A stretch of DNA of 64,000 bases from Dipteronia dyeriana (Eukaryota; Streptophyta; Magnoliopsida; Sapindales; Sapindaceae): NCBI GenBank assembly GCA_032871835.1, contig CM065296.1, positions 19,509,501 to 19,573,500 on the forward strand. The letters are read 5' to 3'. Positions 10,556 to 21,942 of this stretch are shown here, piece by piece. The notes beneath the pieces were generated by a model. That model searched no databases. It was not told the DNA's origin and saw only the letters and a list, made by a program, of their open reading frames with translations. The stretch's first letter is position 1. Every line of letters begins with the position of its first letter. A program made the position numbers and the translations under genes.

Positions 10556-12245
10556 TATAAGAAGCACATGTGAGATAGCTTTGAGGCAATATATCAATTG
10601 TGTTGAGAATTCTTGCTTGCTAGCTTTGAATACTCCATGTATTGATATGAACTTGGTTATCTCACATCATGGTTGTTATGATGGTCAAAATTTGTTGATT
10701 AACTTTAGAGAAGTTCTTTTGATATATATGTTGATTGACTTGAGATATTATGCTTTTTATATTCTTGTTGTGAAACATCGTCAACTTGGTGTCATGAGGA
10801 CATTCAAGGCAAGAGTGCTTATAAAAAGGGGGGAAGTATGATATTTAGTGAGCATAATGTGCAAAAAGGTATCTCTATACTCTAATGCATGTTCTCTTAG
10901 ATATTCATCTTTTGACTCAATTTTTGATATACATCTCATAGCATGTCATATTAGAGAATTTTGTATAGCATACATATGGTTCTCATTGACATTTGCTATT
11001 TTAGGATCTAATAGTGATATTGTTCATATTGATCTTAATTTTGATGATTGTTTGTGTATAGTATATTGAGTGGCATTACTTTTGAAAATATGAGCTTCAT
11101 ATTCTTTGAAAGCTACTCATTAGAAAAGTAATGATCTTGAATAAGTCTCTACTTATTGCTCTTAGATCATGTGCTTATGAGCCATAAAATCTTTTTTTTT
11201 TTCTAAAATTGCATCTTGATTCTCTTATATGTTTTGCTAGTAGGTTGAGTTTTCTAATATGTAAACTTTGGATACACCTTGAAGTTTTTGTGCTTAAGTA
11301 CATTTAAAATGACCTATGGTTAGTATCCATTTTGCTTCAGCAAATACATAGAACTCAACGGGCACCTTCATGGAAAGGGTTACACACATTGGTTGTGAAA
11401 GCTACCCAATGTTGGAAAGAGCTACACCATTGTGATGAGTGAAAGCCACCATGATGTGAATTTTGTTTATGTTAAAAAAAATGGAAAAATCAAAGAAGTA
11501 TTGAAATGGAATCATAAAAAAAAATCTTTGATTCAAAACCTAAAAAGAAAATGAGGAAGGCTTAAAATGAAGTATAGTTGAAAATCAAATAAGCTCGGGT
11601 TGAAAAACAGAAATGGGATGACGAGCCACATGCACATATATGCTCTTATGCTGAAATTTATTCTCTTAAAAGCAAAAAATCCCGGATGATAATCGGTTTG
11701 ACTTTTTATGGAAAAAGCTTAAGATGAATAGTTGTTGGAAATTGTTTGCATGTTGATTATCAAACTTCTTCTTGATATATATTTGACGCATATCTCTTAC
11801 ACACACACACTTTGTTTTTGAGTATGATGATATTTTAGCAATTGTTGAAGAATTATGAGAGAACTTGAAAAATCTTTGTGTATCTCTCTTAGCATATGAA
11901 GCTTATTTTGTTGATATTTCTTCAAATTGCTTGAATGTGCGATTATGTGAACATCTTTGTGAACTTTATGCTATCATTGATTTTAGTTATAGCATTTATC
12001 AAGGGGGAGCATTGTATGCTAGACTTTGTTCTCTTTTATGATATGTTCACATGCTTCATTTTGTTACATGTTGGCATATTTTGATTTAATGATACTTGTA
12101 AGATATTACTCACTATCTTTGTCTTGCATGATGATTCATTCTTAAGTCATATGTCTTTGTTATTATATCTTTGTGACTAATATGCTTGTTTTGTATTTCA
12201 CTAACTTTTGTTGTATGTGTATAGCATCTTATAACACAAGAACAA
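10556..12245 (+). other. Non-coding interval between gag and ORF2 of element A
   Basis: This 1.7-kb AT-rich stretch stands where a complete Copia element would have pol; I see no integrase, RT or RNase H motif in any frame. It is conserved in element B (41585-43066, minus). Two short ORFs (10536-10841 and 10848-11069) are open in both copies but resemble nothing I know. A purine-rich tract 'caagggggagcattgtatgc' near 12000-12020 resembles a second polypurine tract, and a similar 'gagggggagcattgcatgagc' occurs in element D (39531-39552). Confidence 0.7.
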
Positions 12246-13313
12246 ATGGGAAGATCTAAGATTACCGGAAGTGAAAATCAATTGAATCCCGTTGTGAAAG
12301 CCAAGTCTACCTCAAAAGGACCCAAAGCTTCAAGGACTAAAGATTTAGGGATCTTTGGAACAAAAAATATATTTCAAGAGAGAGGCATTGACTTAGGTAA
12401 GTGTAAAGATTCTTATGTTCTTAAGTTCTTAAAGGATAGAAATTGGGAATCTTGGGTGAGAATGTTAGAAGTTGTAAATGATACTCTTGTTAGAGAGTTT
12501 TATCTTGAATATAGAGAAAGTGCCACCTTATTGGATGCTTTGATAGAGATTAGGGGTGTTGTGTTTATAGTTAACCCGGAAAACATTAACAAGTTTCTTG
12601 GGCTATCTAATGATATAGATTCTAGTTTTCTAGATGTGGATGTCATTGAGAATCTTAATATCATGGGTAGAACTCTTGTGACAATGCTTCTTTTGAGTGG
12701 AAAGGTAGAGCATATATTAGTCAACATGAGTTAACTAAGGCTAGTGCATTTTGGCATCTATTCATTTGCACTAACATTATTGGATATTTGAATTCAACCT
12801 AGTTGAATAAGGACAAGATCAAAATAGTGTATGCCTTTGTGACTAATCAACTTATAAACCTTGGAGATCTTCTCACGTATTATATTGATCATGCGGCTTT
12901 CTCTACTAGAGGTGATAAAAAGCTTGCATTACCGGGGTTTATAACTTCATTATGTTTAGCTCGTGGTTTTAAGAGTAGAGAAGATGATGTGTTAGTTCAA
13001 CCCTTGGAAAAGTATTGTGAAAAACGTGTGCCATACATGTCATATAAGAATAAGGGTAAGACTTGTGATACTTTTGGACTATTTAGTAGTTCTCAAGTTG
13101 ATAGTCATGTGATTAGCACAAATATTCTTCCGGATTGGGCTATACAATTGAAGAAGAAGGTTGATGAACTTAGTGCTATATTTGTTCAACAAGATGCTAG
13201 GATAAAAGAGTTGGATGAGTGTATTGCTTCAAGTTCAAGACCACACCTCACGCATTTTGTTAGATCAACTACTCACACAACTTTCTTTGGTGGAACAAGT
13301 AGCTATTATTTGA
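12246..13313 (+). pseudogene. Element A ORF2: 'putative plant transposon protein'-like
   Basis: About 355 codons from ATG 12246. Recognisable blocks are LVREFYLEYRE, IRGVVFIVNPENINKFLGL, ELTKASAFWHLFICTNIIG, KIKIVYAFVTN and ALPGFITSLCLARGF. This series (eFY, iRG/iN, fWh.fic.nii, lPg.It.Lc) matches the plant transposon protein domain (PF20167-like) usually found in plant retrotransposon ORFs. A Lys-rich N-terminus precedes it. A later segment (KKVDELSAIFVQQDARIKEL) looks like a coiled coil. Breaks are a frame change near 12690-12730, an amber codon near 12800 (Glu codon in element B) and a frameshift near 13240. Molecular function is unknown. It occupies the env-like position, 3' of where pol would be. 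Confidence 0.75.
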
Positions 13314-13752
13314 GTCTTGTGGTATATTTCTTAACTTTTGGCATCATTTCATGTCAAAAAGAGGGAGAAAAAGATGCCAGTTACTTAGTTTCTTTTTATG
13401 TTGTTTTTGTGAACTTTTGAACTTTCAATGTCATGTAATAATTAGTCTTAAGATTTGGTTAAGAATTCTTGTGTTTTGGCATGTATTGATGGGGAGATAC
13501 ATGTATTTGTGGACTTAATTGTATATTCTTATACATATTATATGTTGTCATTTGTTGTTTTTCTCTTGTATATGCATTGTGCTTTGAGATGATTTGTAGG
13601 TTGCTTCAAGAGAAGATCATGATGAAGTTCAAGAATTGATGAAGATTAGTTATAGGAATCTTACTCATTGTAATGTGAGGAAGTGATTTTGTGGCCTATC
13701 TTCATTTTTATATTTGTAGTAAATGTATAGGTGTTTTGACATGGAATTTGCC

Positions 13753-13763
13753 AAAGGGGGAGA
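13753..13763 (+). other. Polypurine tract of element A
   Basis: AAAGGGGGAGA directly precedes the 3' LTR (TGTTAG at 13765), the normal place for plus-strand priming. The 13314-13752 stretch before it is AT-rich and non-coding. Confidence 0.88.
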
Positions 13764-13764
13764 T

Positions 13765-16359
13765 TGTTAGGTTTTAGTTTGTGTTGGCATTAATTCCATA
13801 TCAAAATAATGTTTACTTGTAATGATTTAGTTGTTTAGATTCATGATGATTCAAGCTTCAAAGAAGAAGGAACAACTAGTCAAAGCAAGTTCAAAGTCTT
13901 CAAAGAGAAAGGATGTAATATGGTTCTACAAAGGTATACTAAGACCTTATCTTTCTCTTACAAGGCTTAGGCACACACACACAATTCATACATTTGTGTC
14001 CCTGCATCATTGTGCACCATTATAGGCACACACACACAATTCATACATTTGTGTCCCTGTATCGTTGTGCACCATTATAGGCACACACACACAATTCATA
14101 AATTTATGTCCCAGTATCGTCGTGAACCATTATAAGCACACACATACAATTCATTCATATGTGTCCCTGCAACGTTGTGCACAATGTATAACACATTCAC
14201 ACACTTGAAGATGAATGCTCATGTATTGGTATGGAAATAACATGTTTTGGAAAATGCATGATTGAAGACTATCTCTATGTAGTTTGCATTCTAGTGTGAA
14301 TTTTGTTTGTTATTGTCTATTATTGTATAACATGGATATTGAATTTGAATTTAGCCTTAAATCATTCTTGATTGAGTTCCTGTCATTTCGGTTACTCATA
14401 CTATTGATTTCAAGTTCTAAGTCAAAAGATACTACACTTTCAACTTATGTTCGATACATTGTCTTCATCTTCGTATATCGAGTCAAATTATTATTTTCTA
14501 GGTTGAGTATCTTATATGTCCATGTCCGTGAGAGAGTTACGGTTTGTAATCCGTAAACGGATTCAAATTCCTAGTTTGGAGACTGGAGAACGGTCGAAGA
14601 AAGCGAGGGGAGCACGTGAGGAAAAGAAATGCAACCAAGCACTCTTTCCCGAGATGGCGCGTGGCTATCTTGGGTCAAAATGCTTGCTGCCCCGAGATGC
14701 CCACGCACCATCTGGGGCCGTAAGCATGCTTGGTGCACTTAAGGGTATTTTGGTCTTTTTGCTTCTATTCTTTCCCTCTCCTTTATATTTCCCTTCCCTC
14801 TCACATTTCAATCAAAGAAGAAATTTAAAACTTGAGTGCAGAATTTTCTCTCTACATTTTCTCACCTTCCAAACACCATAACTTCTTCATTTGATCTTCG
14901 ATTTGAGTGATTCAAAGTTGATAGTGTTTGTCTATTCATTCTCCATCTTTTCTCTGAAGGTTTGAGTGAGTTTTATTATTTTTTTTGGAGTCTAAGCACA
15001 CAAAAACGGGACAGTACCAAAATCAACTAAGGTATTGATTTTCTCTCAAAGTTTTCTTTTAAAACTCGGTCAATTGCCTTGGGTTTTCTTCTTCAACATA
15101 TATATGTGTCTTGTGATTGTTTTGATTTAAGTTTTGAGCTCATTTAAAGCTAGGTTGAGTTTCAATTGAAATCTCACATGTTGAGTTAGGTTTTGATTTT
15201 GCCTATGTTTTCACATGTTTGGGATTGTATTGTGCTAGCTTTGATTCTAGGATTATTTGATGATCTTTGATTGATTGATTTTGTGAAAAATAGTTCCTCA
15301 CATGTATTAGGCTCTCTTTGGCCGATTTCTCACAATGATACATGTTCTTATGTTCTTTTGAGCTATTCATGTGTTTTGTTGAATCTATGAATAGGAATAT
15401 GCTCTAGAACTTTAGCTTTAATCTAAATGACTTTGTCATATGATTTTAGCATGTTTTTGGCTTAAGAGATTTAAGCTTGATTATGTGATTAATTGAACAT
15501 ATCTTGTGATTCAAGTTTTAGATCTATGCATGTATCTAGGTTGTAATTAATGCTGAACATATCTTACATGATCTAGATGGATTAAACATGCATGATTGAC
15601 TAGACTACATTTGATTTGTGCATTCATGCTCATGTCTAGTATTTTCCATGGGATGTGTTGATCATAACATTCTATGTTGTGTACTTGTTTGCATTTTCCA
15701 TTAATGATCACTTAGATACCTTGTGAGAAGGAAGTCTTGACAATAGGTGTGAGACCTATGTTGTTGAGCAAGAAAGTCTTGGCAAGAGGTGTGAGACCTC
15801 GGATTGTCAAGCAAGGAAGTCTTGACTAGAGTTGGGAGGACTCAGATAGTTGAGCAAGAAGTTTTGCCTTGGGTCGTGAGGACCCAGAAGGGTGAGCGAG
15901 GAAGTCTTAATTAGAGTCGAGAGGACTCGGATAGTTGACCAAGAAGTCTTGCCTAGGGTCGTGATGATCCGAAAGGGTGAGCGAGGAAGTCTTGACAAGA
16001 GGCGTGAGGCCTCTGATTGTTGAGCAAGAGGGTGTAATCTTCATGAGTAGAATAGGAGGGTAGTTTCTAGGTGAAGGGGTCACTTAAGAGATTGTATTTG
16101 TCTTATCTACTAGTGGATTTTGTTTGCCGGTGGTTGCTAACCCGTGGATGTTTCCTCTTCGGAGGTTTACCATGTTATATCTTGTGTCAACTTTTCTCTA
16201 TCCCTATCTCTCTTATATTTGTATTTGTTTTTTGAATACTATGGATATAACTCTTTATGAAAGTTGACTTCCTTTCTATAATATAGATTGTGTTTGTGTT
16301 ACAATTACTTGTTTGTATCACACTTTACTTGTTTTATATATTGATCAAGTGTCTTTAAT

Positions 16360-16410
<51 letters not shown>

Positions 16411-16529
16411 GATACAAGCAACCTAGAGGGACAAACTTTTGTTTGTTTCTAGGGAGTCAAAAAAGGTGTCTAACTTATTCACCCACCCTCTAGGTTAGCC
16501 TTGAGCATTTAACCGTATTTGTATTTTCA
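13765..16529 (+). repeat. Element A 3' LTR
   Basis: Starts TGTTAGGTTTTAG, ends CGTATTTGTATTTTCA. Compared with the 5' LTR it keeps four instead of three of the CA-rich minisatellite units, has two instead of three 85-bp units, and retains 32 bp near 14345 that the 5' LTR lost. The stem-loop CCGTGG...CCACGT equivalent is at 16142-16174; its right arm reads CCATGT. Confidence 0.93.
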
Positions 16530-16900
16530 AGTATCCATGAAGCATAGCAGTTCGTGTCCCGCCGTCGCATCTCCTAACTGGTCGATCCGGGATAAAAGGG
16601 AATTATTCTTTGGACATGCTTTGTAAAAATCAGTGAAGTCTACACATAACCTCCACTTTCTATTCTTCTTTTTTACCATCAACACATTAGCGACCCACTC
16701 AGGGTATTTCACTTCTGTTATTGATCCTGCTGCTAACAATTTCTCTACCTCTTCTTTAATTGCTTGGCGTTTCTCCATATTGAATCGTCTTATTTTTTGG
16801 ATGACTGGTTTTTAGTTGGGATCAACCGCTAGGTAATTGGAGATTACTTTTGCATCGATTCATGGCATGTCTTTATGCTTCCTTGCGAACACGTCCTTGT
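16530..16900 (-). pseudogene. gypsy1 RT, proximal part
   Basis: Minus-strand reading gives KRQAIKEEVEKLLAAGSITE, then YPEWVANVLMVKKKNRKWR, LCVDFTDFYKACPKN and ATAGHELLCFMDT. These are the RT fingers and the first palm motif of Tat/Athila-type Ty3 elements. The frame ends at the element A target site and resumes as YSGYNQI at 5654 on the far side. Upstream sequence to about 17100 is the degraded linker between protease and RT. Confidence 0.88.
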
Positions 16901-17106
16901 ATTGTCTCAACAGATCGACCATCTTGCTCTGAATCTGTTCCGTCAACCAGGCTCCAAACTTTATAGTCTGCTCGGGGTAATTGTTGTCAATTATGACCAC
17001 CATAGTCGGTTCATCTTACTGGCTTTTCCCATCTTCTGGAGATGTCTCCTTTGGGTCTAGGTCAAACCGAGTTAGGGTCACTACTTTCATCTTTCAGGAG
17101 ATCTAT

Positions 17107-17690
17107 CTACATTACTCTTGGCTCCACTTTTTCTCTGTATACTGCTAGGTTTGCCTTTCTTGCCCATTCTTGAAAGCTTTTCATGACCCCTACCCCAGCT
17201 TCTGTTAGAAATTTCACAGTCAGGTCATAAGTTACGGTCACGACTCTTGACTTCTTTAAGATTTGTCTCCCTAATAAAGCGTTGTAAGGCCAATTTTCCA
17301 CATCTACAACCTTTAAATCCAAGAGTACTGCCTTTATGCAGGGGTAACTCTCGATATCTACTAGCAGTTTCAATGTTCCCAGCAACCCTATTTCGCTCTT
17401 CAAAACCTGAGTGGGACCCTGAGCGGCTGTAAATCTTTTCTTTGTAACCATAATTGATCAAACACCTCTGCAACCAGAATATCTGTTGAGCTTCCATTGT
17501 CAATCAACACTCTTCTCACTTCCCTACGGCCTACGTGAACTGATACGACAATTACATCGTTTGGCTTTACCTCTGACCCATGCACGTCTGACTCAAGGAA
17601 CATTATTGAGTCCCATCCTTGTTTCAGTTTTTTCTGGTCAGGATTTAACGAATTCACTTATAGATTCCTTTGGCCATCTATAGCTTCTTT
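17107..17690 (-). pseudogene. gypsy1 aspartic protease region
   Basis: In the 17657-17400 frame, VHVGRREVRRVLIDNGSSTD carries the protease active site in the form D-N-G-S-S (usually DTG or DSG in this group). The frame shifts near 17450, and the rest of the domain continues (GLLGTLKLLVDI, YNALLGRQILKK, the latter matching the conserved YNALLGR motif) down to 17107. It lies between gag and RT, as expected for Ty3 elements. Confidence 0.8.
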
Positions 17691-17899
17691 GACCTCTGTC
17701 ATCCTTTCCTGACTACGGCTCCCCATGTATGGCTCACAAAAGACTGTGTTGATCACTCTATTATCCAAACTTCTTCTGGGGTTTCCTTCTATTGTGCTCT
17801 CCCATCAAGGGGATCCTTGTATTGGTTGCCCCCAGTTTTCAGGATCATATCTTTGAGATGCCCTTCTCTGATCAATTATTCAATATATTCCCTTAACTG

Positions 17900-19507
17900 A
17901 TACCATTTGGATGTTTCATTTGGTAGTGTCTCTTCTCGCGAAGTTAGACTGTCTTGGGGGTTTGTACAAGTTCTTATCTTCTATCATGTTTAAGATCTCC
18001 TCTTGTCTCCGGACCAACAGGGTGTAATTTATGTACTGCCTTTTAAAATGTATGCCACCTTTCTGATCATTATCTTTGAATCCATCCTTACTCTTTCCCC
18101 CATTGCCTTTCTAGCCCCCCTTGCCGCTATTATCTGAGCTGCCATTTTTAGGTTTTTGGCTGCTCTCGGGCCGACCTTCGTGTACGAGCTCCCCTCCATG
18201 GGCTATATGCTCTTCCTTTACCATGGCATATCCTCCAACATCATCTATCATGCTGGCATATTTGGTTAGCCCTTTCTGCCTTAAACTTAATGACAATTGG
18301 CTATGTTGCAAGCTATTAATGAATGCAGATACCACCATATCATCATTAGAGTCTTGCACCTCTGAAACCTCCTGTGAGAACCTAGTAAGGTAATCTTTCA
18401 CTATATCATCTTTCTTTTGTTTCAAAGTTGACAAGACTGATATGAATTTCCTCCGCTGGATATTCCCCATGAACTGCCAAGTGAAGGTTTGCACTAGTTC
18501 CTCAAAATTACTGATGGATCCTCTTGTAAGCCCTCCGAACCATCTGTACCCCTGGTCCCCCAAGGTTTTAGGGAACATCAGGCATATGAGAGCATCATCA
18601 TAATTGTATTGCGCCATCATACTTTGGTATCTCTTGACATGCTCTTGCTGGTCATCGTTGACCTTAAACTGCTCCACGTGAGGCATCCTGAATTTGCTCG
18701 AAAAATAGGTCTGTCTTATTGAATCAACGAACGAGCTGTTGGAGTTACCAATTAACAGGTTTCCTTGGCTTTGCCTTCATTTCAGGGCTTCACATTCTTC
18801 TGAGAAGGACTTCCCATTCCTCTTTTGGTTCTCCATGCAAGTCAAATATTGGCTAATGGTGAGTCTATATGGGTCTCTAGTGATTCGTCTTATGATTTGA
18901 GCATTGTATCGGTTGTATTTGACCGCAAGAGTGGGTTCTCTATGCCTCTTTGGTAGAGCTTCATTATCAATTAAGATTGAGCGAGATCCCCTTCTTCGGT
19001 TGTCTCGTCTATCTCCATACTCATGTCGGGTATCTCCTCCATCATATCTTTCCGCATCTTCCCATGAACTGGACCTCTTATGCTTCGTTATTCCCTAGCC
19101 TTCTTGGCCATCGTCTCTTCTTTCGCTACTCTCTATCTTATCTCTCCCAGATTTTTAAGCTGCTCTTGGAGTTATTGCTGCTATTTCAGAACGTATATTG
19201 GGATCATGGGCTACCACAGGTGTAGAGAGCTGATATGGTAAACCCAGATTGGAAATAATCGTTAGACTGATTCCTTGTCTAGCGAAATTATCAATGACTC
19301 TCCGTAGTGATTCCTGGATCTGTCGGAATTCAATTGGAGAGATTCCAGTGGTTACATCTGTGGATGTTATTATGTTAGGTCTGGTGGATGTTAGAGTCCT
19401 TGATGGTGGGCTCCGACAACATTAGCTTCTACTGTGCTAAGGATGTTTACAGCGTGCGAAGCATCGATGTTGTGTGGAGATTGGCTTCTATCTCTAATGG
19501 TGGCCAT
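17900..19507 (-). pseudogene. gypsy1 gag
   Basis: The likely start is ATG at 19507 (MATIRDRSQSPHN); the same MAN/MAT-x-R-x-x-SQS start is seen in gypsy2 gag. The first third is Ser/Arg-rich and disordered. The retrotransposon gag domain is at 18686-18111, with HVEQFKVNDDQQEHVKRYQS, DQGYRWFGGLTRGSISNFEE, LSTLKQKKDDIVKDYLTRFS and DMVVSAFINSL. Downstream, YQLREYIE-LIREGHLKDMI near 17900 is the usual gag-protease linker of Tat elements. Stops and frame changes are scattered throughout. Confidence 0.85.
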
Positions 19508-19593
19508 GATATTGTCTTTCATAAGTTCTTCCTGGGATTAACTATTCACATTTAATATTAACGGAGGTTCAACTCCCTTCTTCTAGCGCTTGT

Positions 19594-20427
19594 TGTTGAA
19601 GATGATTTTTTATTTATGCATGACTAACCACGCATCATATATGTGAATGCAAATACAGATGTGCTGTAAATTACAAGAGAGAAAAAGTAAAGCAAGACAT
19701 GATGTTTTACGTGGTAAAACCAAAGAGGGGAAACATCCACGGATGTTAGCGAAGGTGAGAAAAAATCACTATGATAAAGATAATTACACACTCAATCTCT
19801 CTTGTGCTCTTGTAAGCGTATTCTTTTGTTCACCCCTTCAAGGCTACTTAGGGTCTATTTATACATGGTAAAACCATAATTTCTTATGTACAAGTACGGA
19901 AAGTTCCAGTAATTAAACCAAACTCTAATTTATTGAAGTAGTGCTATACTTCTTCCCTGTTTTGTGTTGATTGTGTTTTGATTGTATTAGGTCTCTTACA
20001 TAATCTGGACTTTGATATCTATGAGGAAATTTACTTCCTCATCAAAGTAAGCTTTTAAAAACCTTATTTGAGTAAGATTCATTCTCTGCGTGTTCAAAAC
20101 GTAATTGCATTAAATTCATGACTGTCCACATGTCATTCAGCTGATTATCTGCTTTTCCCGATCCAACTCCCTTTCTCCCCGACATGTGGTTTTACCTTGA
20201 GCATAGGTGTTATCCCGACCATCTGGGCAATCTTGATCAAATTTGTTATTACATTGCCAATCCAATCATCTTAATGGGACCATTTCTACCCGTTCATTTA
20301 GGTAATCCCGATCAGGTGTTACGAAGCTATCTTTAGTCAACTTGGGTTGGTTTGGTCTGGTCTGGCTGACTGTTGGTGATATGTCTCCCCCGACTCTTGT
20401 TTATTGCTGCTCCAAATTTCACCGACA
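19594..20427 (-). repeat. gypsy1 5' LTR
   Basis: The plus-strand left end TGTTGAAGATGATTT aligns with the LTR edges of gypsy2 (TGTTAACGGTGATT, 24988) and the solo LTR (TGTTGACGTTGATT, 29657). The shared motif ACGTGG...CCACGG is at 19709-19742. The primer-binding region is just left of 19594 (minus-strand ...AGCGCTAGAAGAAGGG). The right edge is set at ...CACCGACA (20427) from a likely TGTCGG start. The matching 3' LTR is outside the window, so this edge is not confirmed. Confidence 0.7.
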
Positions 20428-20556
20428 CATTTGTTTTTAATTTTTTACTCAATTAAAATTCATTTCCAACAAGTTTTTCAAATTTAATTCCAACAATTTA
20501 TTTCCATCAATTTGTTGACAGTTTTTCTTCAATGATTTTTACAATTCAATTTTTAA

Positions 20557-20922
20557 ATGACAAGTGGAAGTGGAGACGGTCCAAGGCGTTCCATTTCGAT
20601 GAAAGGTAAGGGTTGTATGCGGGACATTGAAAATGTCGGTTATGACGACACCGTCTATCGTGAGTTTTTGCAAGCCCAAGCATATGCTTAATCCCTAAAC
20701 TCTTCTCATCCCAGTCATCCCTCTCTGATAATTTATGAACCCAATCCATATGCCACCACCAATTTAACAAGCCAATCCAGAAATATGTCTGATCCCCCGC
20801 CAGGTTTTGAATTTGAACCACCTATGGAAGAGAAGTTACAGAAGCAACCAAAATCTGATCTCTTCGTACTCCATATAAAGAAAGTAACGTAAATAGATGA
20901 AACCAATGTAGTGGTTTACAAT
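20557..20922 (+). pseudogene. hAT transposase, piece 1 (N-terminus and start of BED zinc finger)
   Basis: Starts at ATG 20557 (MTSGSGDGPRRSISMKGKG), with a stop near 20689, then a Pro/Asn-rich linker (SDPPPGFEFEP). It then reads SDLFVLHIKKV...VVYN, which is the beginning of a BED-type finger. The frame is cut by gypsy2 and resumes at 25962 with YGKKKVFK. The 130 bp before the ATG (20428-20556) are T-rich, probably the hAT 5' flank. Confidence 0.72.
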
Positions 20923-21942
20923 TATTGACGGCGATTATTGGATCAAGTAGGATTGATCACACGTCTAACAAGTGAGTATGGATCGATAATTGAATTACGA
21001 ATTAAAATAACCAATAAGTAGACAAGGCACACAATTTTACGTGGTAAAACCACCCCAAAGTGGGGAAACATCCACGGTTGCTTGTGACGGCGAGAAGAAT
21101 TCACTATGAATAGAATTCACTATGAATAGAATTCACTATGAATAGAATGATTACACACTCAATCTCCATTTTTTAGCGTTTCTCTCTCTTTCTCTTTCTT
21201 TTTATCTTTCCTATGTGTTGTTATCCTTATTTCTATGTGTTGTTATCCTTATTTCTATAAAAGATTACAGGTCTATTTATATGTGCATAGAATCCTAATC
21301 ATTGTTATACAAATAAGGAAATGTGATAGTGTTTAATTATGATTGGTTACTTGTTGAAGTCGTCTTTGTGTTCTTTCCTGTTTCGGAGATCCTGTGTATT
21401 GAATTAGAATCTTCCTATAATTCTAGTTGAATAGTCCGTTTATGACTTATTTCCTGATTGGTGCGCAATCTTCCAGAAGAGCAGAGTTATTACTTGGTTT
21501 GGACTCGTTTCCTATTTGGTGTTTATCCTTCTAGAAGTTTTGAGTTCTTTCCTGAATAGAATTCTCTGACACTGGAGATAAAATAGGGATATTTTCTTAT
21601 TGAAGTATGATTCTAGATTCCTTGTTTGAGTAAGATTATTCTTCTTCGTATTTGAGTCGTAGTTACCTTTATTGTCTCATACACAATGTTTAACTGACCT
21701 ATTATCTAATCCCGACCAAACCTTTTGTGTCCCGATGGGGTGGTCTTTACCCAATCAGGTTATCTATACCCGATTTGTTAGTTTTCCCGACCAGCTTGGA
21801 TAATCTTAATTAGGTCTTGAGATCATTTATTAATCGCCTTGGGTTGATCTTTCCCGACTATTTTTTATGACGTGCATATCTAATCACCATGTTTTCAGGT
21901 GATCATGCTGACTTGTCATGCTATCAAAAAATCCCTATAACA
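20923..21942 (-). repeat. gypsy2 3' LTR
   Basis: The plus-strand view begins TATTGACGGCGATT (TG mutated to TA) and ends CCCTATAACA. The ACGTGG...CCACGG stem-loop is at 21039-21077. A unit of about 18 bp, GAATTCACTATGAATA, is repeated three times (21109-21150) where the other LTR has one copy. A 26-bp block (CTATGTGTTGTTATCCTTATTT) is also doubled near 21210-21260. Confidence 0.88.

Larger units (their letters stand above)
5655..16529 (+). mobile_element. Element A: complete pol-less LTR retrotransposon (Copia-type gag plus second ORF)
   Basis: Total 10,875 bp. Two LTRs of 2,761 and 2,765 bp begin TGTTA and end TTTTCA. The target duplication AGTAT is at 5650-5654 and 16530-16534. Excising A and one AGTAT rejoins gypsy1's RT as FMDT-YSGYNQI, so both borders are exact. 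Inside are a primer-binding site matching initiator tRNA-Met, a broken gag gene, a 1.7-kb non-coding interval, a broken second ORF and a polypurine tract. The two zinc knuckles in gag, the long LTRs and the LTR end ('ttattcacccccc..ctctagg') point to the SIRE/Maximus branch of Copia. No protease, integrase, RT or RNase H is present anywhere in the 5,349-bp interior, so transposition must have used enzymes supplied in trans. Confidence 0.92.
1..20427 (-). mobile_element. gypsy1: Ty3/gypsy (Tat-type) LTR retrotransposon, interrupted, 3' LTR outside window
   Basis: On the minus strand the order is 5' LTR (19594-20427), gag (19507 down to about 17900), protease (17400-17657), RT (16850-16530 then 5654 downward), RNase H, integrase (ending at 2977), a repeat-rich 3' UTR and possibly an antisense ORF. 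The gag-PR-RT-RH-INT order is diagnostic of Ty3/gypsy, and the RT start and long 3' region fit the Tat branch. It hosts element A inside RT and a solo-type LTR in the 3' UTR. Many stops and frameshifts show it is dead. The right LTR border is inferred from a plausible TGTCGG start and could be off by tens of bases. Confidence 0.8.

Noticed and set aside
13253..13420. Extension of ORF2 to 13420 in element A
   Set aside because: Element B ORF2 ends at the codon equivalent to 13311-13313. The longer reading in A follows a frameshift near 13240.
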